The notes under the pieces: model-generated | What the model was told of the DNA's origin: nothing | What the model saw: only the letters and a program-made list of their open reading frames with translations | Databases searched by the model: none | Assembly: GCA_951804985.1 (NCBI GenBank) | Contig: OX638135.1 | Coordinates: 42,732,324 to 42,796,323, forward strand | Length of the DNA: 64,000 bases | Direction of reading: 5' to 3' | From: Dryomyza anilis | Taxonomy: Eukaryota; Arthropoda; Insecta; Diptera; Dryomyzidae | Program-made: the position numbers and the translations under genes | Shown here: positions 57,797-64,000 of the stretch, piece by piece | Layout: every line of letters begins with the position of its first letter | How positions within the stretch are numbered: position 1 is the first letter of the stretch

Positions 57797-58658
57797 TACA
57801 CCGAAAGAATTACTGTAGTAAATTATACTACATTTATGTCTTTGTTTTGAAAAAATATATTTTTACTACATTTTGATCGTTTTTAAATACATTTTTAATT
57901 ATTTAAAAAAATTTACCAACTCACTGTATTAGAAATTCGATTTCTACATAGTACAGAAACTGTACGGTGTCTTCGATTTCTAGACGATTGCGGTGGTAGC
58001 AGGTATAAACAGCATCCGAACGAATGACATGGCGGCAGAAAACTAGTGTTGACAACTTATTGGGTTTCTCGCTGAATCGGGTTAGTTTTGAAAATAAAAA
58101 CTCGAAAATTAAAGTTGGTAACTCTATGACTGAAACCCATCATTGGTTGCAATGACCAAATAAGTATAAGTAACCCAACGATTTGCAATTTTCTGTGGCG
58201 TATGTGGCAGAGTATAGTTCATATGTAATGCAACTCAAAAGAGACATTTAGGTGCTTTCCATTTCTTTGAGTCGTCAGAACTGATGATGCTTAGTGGTGC
58301 TTCCATCTCATAATTAGGAAAATATTTTTCTTATATATGTATTTATTTATTTATATGTATATTATTCTTGTGGTTTTAGGTAACACTCTTTAGTTGTTTA
58401 TACACTGTACAACTAAATAGTTTTCAGAATTTTAATTCTTGTACCTTATTTTTAGTAATCATATGTATATAAATGTATATAATGTATTCAATTTTTGTAT
58501 AAAAATGCAGTAAAACTATGTAGTTATTTCCCATACAAAAACAACTACATCAATGTAGTAAAAACAAATACATTTGCTTTTTGACGTAAATCAAAGACAT
58601 GTGTATTTATTTTTAATACATTTTTATTTATTTTTATTACAGTATTTTTTTCGGTGTA
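57797..58658. mobile_element. MITE with TACACCG ends (862 bp)
   Basis: Starts TACACCGAAAGAATTACTGT and ends ACAGTATTTTTTTCGGTGTA, with TA at each edge. Subterminal 'gtagtaaa', 'tacatttt' and related motifs recur at both ends. The middle (57,960-58,290) is less AT-rich and has no frame. Confidence 0.75.
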
Positions 58659-60551
58659 AAAATACCAATTTATGTGTACTTTGAGTAACCAAATTAACTA
58701 ACTTTAAACACATACAGATACAATATATTATTTTATTTTTTTTCAAACAACCTTATATATTATTTCTAAAGCTTAAAAATAAGCATTGAAATTAAAATAA
58801 GTGACAAATTTTGATTTTTGTATAAGGATGCCCAATTGTCACGTACGGAACCAACAAGATACATTTATTATCATACTTAACTAACAACATTTATTAAAGA
58901 GTTATTGCACAATGAAATAACTCCTAACAAATAAATGGTATAAGTTTTGTCAAATTGGATCATGTTTTTGAGATATCCTAGTGGAAATTTGCCCGATGCG
59001 CCATAAGGAATTGTGTCGGGGTTTATCGGGTAAGCCCTTTTAGAACAAACATGTTCATTGCCTGTCATGCTCTTATCATGTTCACCATAGCAGGTCCCGA
59101 TCATAGTTACATTACTTGTTCCTCATAAGGAAATTTCCATCGGGTAATGATCGGGATTTAATGACGAAAACCCCAAACAATTTTTTATTACACAGGAAAC
59201 TATCGGAAATATTTTACCATTATCTCCATTTTAAATGGTCATTTTACACCATATGTACATTACACCATATGTACATATCTTTCTAAATCTTATCTGAAAT
59301 TACAAATTATAATTTTAAATGTTTCCAATGTCAAATTTTTTAAATGATAGTAAATATCACCATGTTAATGATTATTTTATCAAAAAATAATATGATCCAT
59401 TTTTATAAAGAGCATTTAAATATGTCGAGAGTAACAAATAAACATCAGTAGCATAAAGGAATTATTTTAAAATAAATTATGTAACAAATGATGGATTTGG
59501 ACAACTCAATAAAAAAAAAACGATATATTTAATTTACCACATATTTTCTCAATATTTGTAATATGTATTACTAGGGACAAAAAAAATAACAAACATACGT
59601 TGTACCTATATGAACCATGATGAAACCATGATAGAAAAAAACGTTTACAAAACGTTTGCGGCAAAGGAATTTCTTTAACAATGTGCTCCAACTTTGGTCG
59701 CAAAAGTTTACTGTTTACTGTAAAAAATTCATTATTTATTCTTAAAAATAAATTATTATTTCTGAACGAATGTTCCTTTGTGTGTCAAAATAAAAATACA
59801 AAATTTTGCAACAAATGTAAAACATTTACATTAAACGTAAAACGGATGACAAAAAAAATCAACAAACCAAGTTCTTTTGTCTAATTTTTCATTTGTGAGG
59901 AACATTTTTTTTTTCGTGTATATACAATTTCACATTGATATATAATCATATTGAAAACATTTTAAAATGTCGCTTTAAAATCTGTTCAAAGCCATTCGGA
60001 CCAAACATTGATCTAAACGCACAAACCAGACGCGTTGCCGGCAAGCCGACCCGACTTTAACGCACATTTGAGTATGCAAAACATACTCATAATTTTATGA
60101 ATATGTGCAAAAATTAAACGAAGGCTTGCAACCACTGTTGCCATTCTTGGTAACTTACAACCAAAATTGCTAACTTTTTGTCAGCTTGGTAACTTATTAA
60201 TATGCGTGAAATTAACAACACGTGAAATTCAACAACAGGAACGGGTGGAATCAACATCTGCATTAATTTTAAAATTTCAAAGAGTAAAACAGAATGTACT
60301 TGCATTATTAATAATAGTGATATCAACATATTTAAAGATTTTGAATTTAGATTAAACTTAAATTTATAAAATTCGAAAATGAGAAACGCTTTCGTATTCC
60401 GCAGAACCAGTTCAAATGGTGTTTTATCTCAGGAAGTAGAAATGACAAATGATGTAATATTTTAGATATAGTTTGTTTAGACTTTTCCTAATATTTTCAT
60501 TAAAAAATATAATCTTGCATAAAAAAAAACCCTTTCTTAAAATAGTATGAA
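58659..60551. other. Unassigned AT-rich sequence
   Basis: No gene recognised. 'ataaggaa(a)ttt' and 'tcgggtaa' motifs are repeated in both senses at 58,980-59,165, and an inverted copy of 54,380-54,520 lies at 59,640-59,850. The short frames at 60,114-60,355 on both strands look like chance. Confidence 0.35.
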
Positions 60552-60566
60552 ATTATATCGATATCA

Positions 60567-60853
60567 GTAGCCGCGGTAGCTCAATGGTTAGTGCGTTGAA
60601 CTGCGAGCCGAAACGTCCCCGGTTCAAGCCTGAACTTGGGCTAACAACATCTTTTCATAGAAACATTTTTCTATACCGCGCTATCTCTTGGTAGTAAATA
60701 GCAAACATTGTCTATGAAAAGCTCTCACCCGCCGTTCGGATTCGGCAATAAACTGTAGGTCCCACCACTTTGAGTACAAATATAACACGCACAGCTCAAA
60801 ATGGTGAGAGAGCTCGGCCGAAGTTCTATACAGGACTGTAGCGCCAAACTATT

Positions 60854-60907
<54 letters not shown>
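60567..60907 (+). mobile_element. tRNA-derived SINE, full-length reference copy
   Basis: The head GCCGCGGTAGCTCAATGG has an A box (TAGCTCAATGG) and GGTTCAAGCC is the B box. The body runs through 'aacatcttttcatagaaaca', 'gctctcacccgccgttcgga' and 'ggtgagagagctcggccg' and ends in an (ATT)n tail from about 60,849. A perfect 15-bp target duplication ATTATATCGATATCA flanks it (60,552-60,566 and 60,908-60,922), consistent with LINE-type retroposition. Other copies are at 21,058-21,362 and 52,303-52,562. Confidence 0.9.
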
Positions 60908-60914
<7 letters not shown>

Positions 60915-60922
60915 CGATATCA

Positions 60923-61280
60923 TACAGGCAAAAGATAGCAACAAACAGAAAGCAAATTTCACAGAAGGAGAAAAAAGTCTCAAAATTGAGTAGATCAACT
61001 CGAAGTGTCATTTAATTGAGCTGACAATAATAATAGTGTGGCACAATTTCCAAAATATCCAATACTTGCAGAAAAATGTAGATGTCCCAACCCCTACAGA
61101 CAAACTGTTGCTGCAATCTTGCAGTAATATTGCTACATTGCATTATGGAATATTGTAGCAATATATAAAATGCATTATTGTACAAAAAATCTCTCTGCAA
61201 TATTCCAGCAAGACAAAAAGTATTTATTTGAAAAATTATTCAGACATATTTTACCAATAAATTAAAAAAACATTAAAAAA
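60923..61280. other. Unassigned sequence
   Basis: 'gcaatcttgcagtaatattg' and related 'tgcaatatt' inverted motifs at 61,100-61,205. No gene. Confidence 0.35.
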
Positions 61281-61921
61281 CGAGTTGGGAAAGTTAGGTC
61301 ACATGGGTAAGTTCGGTCACATGGGGCGGATTTTTATAGTCGGTCGGGCCCTACTATGGAATACCCTACACCTATGGTGGGGATATTAATGTGGGATATT
61401 TAATTGCATACCTTAATTTTAAAGTTTTTAATTATGCTGAACCTCCCCACCCTCAGAATATTATTCATATATCAGAAATTTACGTCTTATATCCCCATAA
61501 ATTATAAAATGTATATAAAAGTATAAAAAAAACTAAAAAAAAAAAATGAAAAATATAATTGGGCGGACCACGCCTATATTTAAAATTTTGAATGGCTAAT
61601 ATTTCATAGATTTGAATTTAATAATTTACGGATCAAATTTCCACTATGAAAACCCGGGAAATAATGAAGGTAAATTATAACCAGGTAAATTATAACAATA
61701 CCTTTTAAATTTTATAACTATACCTTGAATACTTTTCGAGTTATTAGTTCCGAAAGAGTTATAAAAAAATGACTTGTATGGGAGGTGGGCGTGTCCGTTA
61801 ACTGATTTGGCTCATTTTCAAACTCAGTTCCTACTTTTGGCTAAAATATATTGAGTCGAAATTTCATCGCATTCTGATCAGTATTTCTCAAGTTATTCTG
61901 TATTCGGACAGCAAGACAGCA

Positions 61922-61957
<36 letters not shown>

Positions 61958-62097
61958 GGACATGGCTAAACGGACTCGGGTAGTGATGCTGATCAAGAAT
62001 ATATATACTTTTCCATACCGGACACGCCTCCTAAGGGGCGTTACAATATATGCACAAAGTTAATATACCCTGTACCTCATAGGTGTAGGGTATAAAT
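61281..62097 (-). mobile_element. DINE-1/INE-1-like element, subfamily 2, near full length
   Basis: Left edge 'cgagttgggaaagttaggtc', the stem 'agtcggtcgggccctacta', 'gtatgggaggtgggcgtgtc', a (GACA)n run at 61,925-61,958 and the right edge 'cataggtgtagggtataaat'. This is the longest subfamily 2 copy in the window. Confidence 0.85.
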
Positions 62098-62229
62098 ATC
62101 AAATATACATTTTTATTAAAAATAATAGATTTAATACTGTTTTTAACAATATAAAACGTGCATGCAAGAACAATACCTTCGACAAAAGTTTAAAAAAAAA
62201 TCATCTTAAAAAATAAGCAAATAAAAAAA

Positions 62230-62300
62230 AGGTGGGGTTTGAACCGACATTTCCGGGCTATAAGTCCCGAGTTCTCACCGTTACGCTATCAGTCTCATTT
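62230..62300 (-). repeat. tRNA-like pol III head
   Basis: On the minus strand TAGCGTAACGG is an A box and GGTTCAAACC a B box. A CGGG/CCCG anticodon-type stem encloses an 8-base loop, and the acceptor stem cannot be formed, so this is a tRNA pseudogene or SINE head. A T run on the minus strand follows it. Confidence 0.6.
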
Positions 62301-62368
62301 TTCACAAAGCATTTATTCACAATATCAATACAAATAATATATTTGATTTGAAACGGTAAGAAAATATA

Positions 62369-63099
62369 CCAGTTGGGAAGGTTAGATCACATGGGAAATT
62401 TTAAAGTAGGGACATTTTATAGTATGCGTTATTATGATAGTTAGGATTATCAAAATTACAGTCGGTCTAGCCGACTATAAATACCCTACACAAGTGTGGT
62501 TACCATTTAAAGTGGTATATAGGTTACCAGGGTATACGAACCCTGAAAATAACTACAAACTTTCCATCCCTGAAGAATTTTCTTTCATTTGATACCCATA
62601 TTTACAAATGGGTAGGTGTACCGAATTTCGATTTTTGTTTTTGGGAACCACAAGTCGTTTCGTGGGAAAACATTATTTTCATGTATTTGAGCATAATGTC
62701 AATATATATATTTGACCAAAAAAGTTTACCTAAGCACGTATACAGTAAAATTGATTTGTAGATGTAAATTTTATATGAGGTATTTGAACATAAATGGTCG
62801 GTTCTCAGGTCACAATAGACCGATCATGCCAATTTTCTTGTTCAGACAGCTTAGATATATAAGTAATCTAAATTTAAAGTTTCATTGCTCTAGCTTTTCT
62901 GTAATCGTGATTTCAACAGACAGAAGGACAGACAGACAGACGGACAGACGGACAGACGGACATCGCTAAATCGACTCAGGAGGTCATGCTGATCAAGAAC
63001 ATATATACTTTTCCATACCGGAGATGGTTTTTTCAGGGTGTTACAAACGGCGTACCAAACTGAATATACCCTTTCACTCTTAGTGTAGGGTATAAAAAT
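62369..63099 (-). mobile_element. DINE-1/INE-1-like element, subfamily 1
   Basis: Left edge 'ccagttgggaaggttagatc', the 'gtcggtctagccgactata' stem, a GACAGACAGACGGAC run (62,930-62,960) and the right edge 'gtgtagggtataaaaa'. More diverged than the other three copies of the subfamily. Confidence 0.85.
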
Positions 63100-63913
63100 C
63101 AAGTAGTATTGAAAATAATGTTAGTACATGGCACAGGGCTGCAGTAATAAATTCCACATTATCTGATAAAGGGCCCATAAATTCATTTGTATACAATAAT
63201 ACTATGACTTCGTAAAAATGCAAAATGCAAAAACGACTATTTTTTATTAACCCAAAATAATTTCTAAATTTTGCTTAAAAATGTTCGACTTTAAATTGTT
63301 TTTATAAAACATTTTAGTAGGAGGACTTGGGGCATAGTGGGACTAATGTGGGAAAACGCAGCTGTGTTTATGTTGTTGATATTTTTCAAATATTCTCAAT
63401 GGAGTTATCTTTTTATGTTTTAAGTAACTTGAATAACATGAATTAATACTCGCAATTTGTTGATATTTGATACAATTTTTCAAATTTCCCAAAAAAATAT
63501 ATAATATAATATAAAATCCCCAAAATGCAATGCAAAGATATAGAAATCATCTACAGCGCAAAATACAATATTGTATTATAATGCCAAAATTAACAAATCT
63601 ATTGAACAGAAAAAAAAATTGTAATAAAGGTGTAAATTAATAAATTAATCTACTTAAATTAATTCAAAATTGCTTCAGAAAAACGTTAATTTTGATTTCA
63701 ATCCTATAAAAAAATATGTTGGTTGGGCAAACAAAATTGTTTTCCAAACAAAATTGTTTTCTGCGCCCCACTAACGTGGAACCGGAGTGGTCGACATACC
63801 TCGTGCAGCCCTGTGTTCATTTATAATTCTTCTGAACGTTGTGACATTGAATAATAAATTGAACATTTCAAAAATTTCGTTTTGAAGGCAAATATCTAAA
63901 CAAAAACATTGTT
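63100..63913. other. Unassigned AT-rich sequence
   Basis: No gene seen. 'acaaaattgttttc' is repeated in tandem at 63,731-63,760. Confidence 0.35.
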
Positions 63914-63976
63914 GATGCGTAGCCTAACGGAGATAGCAGTGGACTTCAACGCCGAAGTCAGGAGTTCGATACCAGC
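63914..63976 (+). repeat. tRNA-like pol III head at the window edge
   Basis: TAGCCTAACGG fits the A box and GTTCGATAC the B box. 'gacttcaacgccgaagtc' forms a 6-bp stem with a 6-base loop at the anticodon position, which is not canonical. Probably the start of a SINE or a tRNA pseudogene. The window ends shortly after. Confidence 0.55.
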
Positions 63977-64000
63977 TTGGGGAAACTATGAAATTAAACT

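Noticed and set aside
63914..63976. Functional tRNA gene
   Set aside because: The A and B boxes fit, but the anticodon loop is 6 bases and no acceptor stem can be drawn.

Overview
The window reads as AT-rich insect DNA, most likely from a dipteran and perhaps a calyptrate fly. That is an inference from the many DINE-1/INE-1-like elements, with their 'accctacac...agggtataaaaa' ends and GTCCGTCTGTCTG runs, and from the mix of Bel-Pao, Ty3/gypsy and APE-type LINE relics. I recognise no complete host gene. Nearly everything that can be named is a transposon, a virus-like element, or a duplication of one.

Region 1 (1-14,580) is the most unusual. It holds the structural genes of a Polinton (Maverick)/adintovirus-like element: a penton-like protein, a small core protein with a GIGSFF motif, the double jelly-roll major capsid protein (F54H12.2 family) and an adenain-like cysteine protease. 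No polymerase, integrase or ATPase gene is visible. The cassette occurs as an inverted duplication centred near 3,310-3,360, with a left arm on the minus strand (1-3,312) and a right arm on the plus strand (3,361-6,840). The right arm runs into a 42-bp tandem repeat and then into the 5' part of a Bel-Pao retrotransposon on the minus strand. A 4,894-bp block of Polinton plus Bel-Pao (4,585-9,478) is then repeated head to tail (9,479-14,372) with only a handful of base differences. All cassette genes except the penton-like reading frame and the right-arm proteases carry obvious breaks. Some breaks are shared by all copies and others are private to one arm, so the order of events can be read. The left arm alone keeps an open 98-codon gene (767-1,063) with a TATA-like box and an AATAAA signal.

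Region 2 (14,580-29,200) holds an (AT)n microsatellite, a hAT-like element with an exact 8-bp target duplication and a DINE inside it, an old 283-bp tandem repeat, a tRNA-derived SINE, a nearly perfect 2,492-bp tandem duplication, and one arm of a fold-back family.

Region 3 (29,200-41,840) holds a broken APE-type LINE with a 225-bp MITE inside, two DINEs, a complete fold-back element (33,633-35,451) with a DINE in its left arm, another long inverted repeat (36,447-37,672), and a tandem pair of dead Ty3/gypsy copies. The catalytic aspartates I can see in the gypsy copies are all replaced.

Region 4 (41,840-64,000) has a nest of insertions (47,583-53,676): a hAT-like element contains a DINE that contains a second hAT element with an exact 8-bp target duplication, plus two TA-flanked MITEs, one of which holds a SINE. 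Further on are more DINEs, a SINE with a perfect 15-bp target duplication, several tRNA-like pol III heads, and MITEs. Long AT-rich stretches between these hold nothing I can name.
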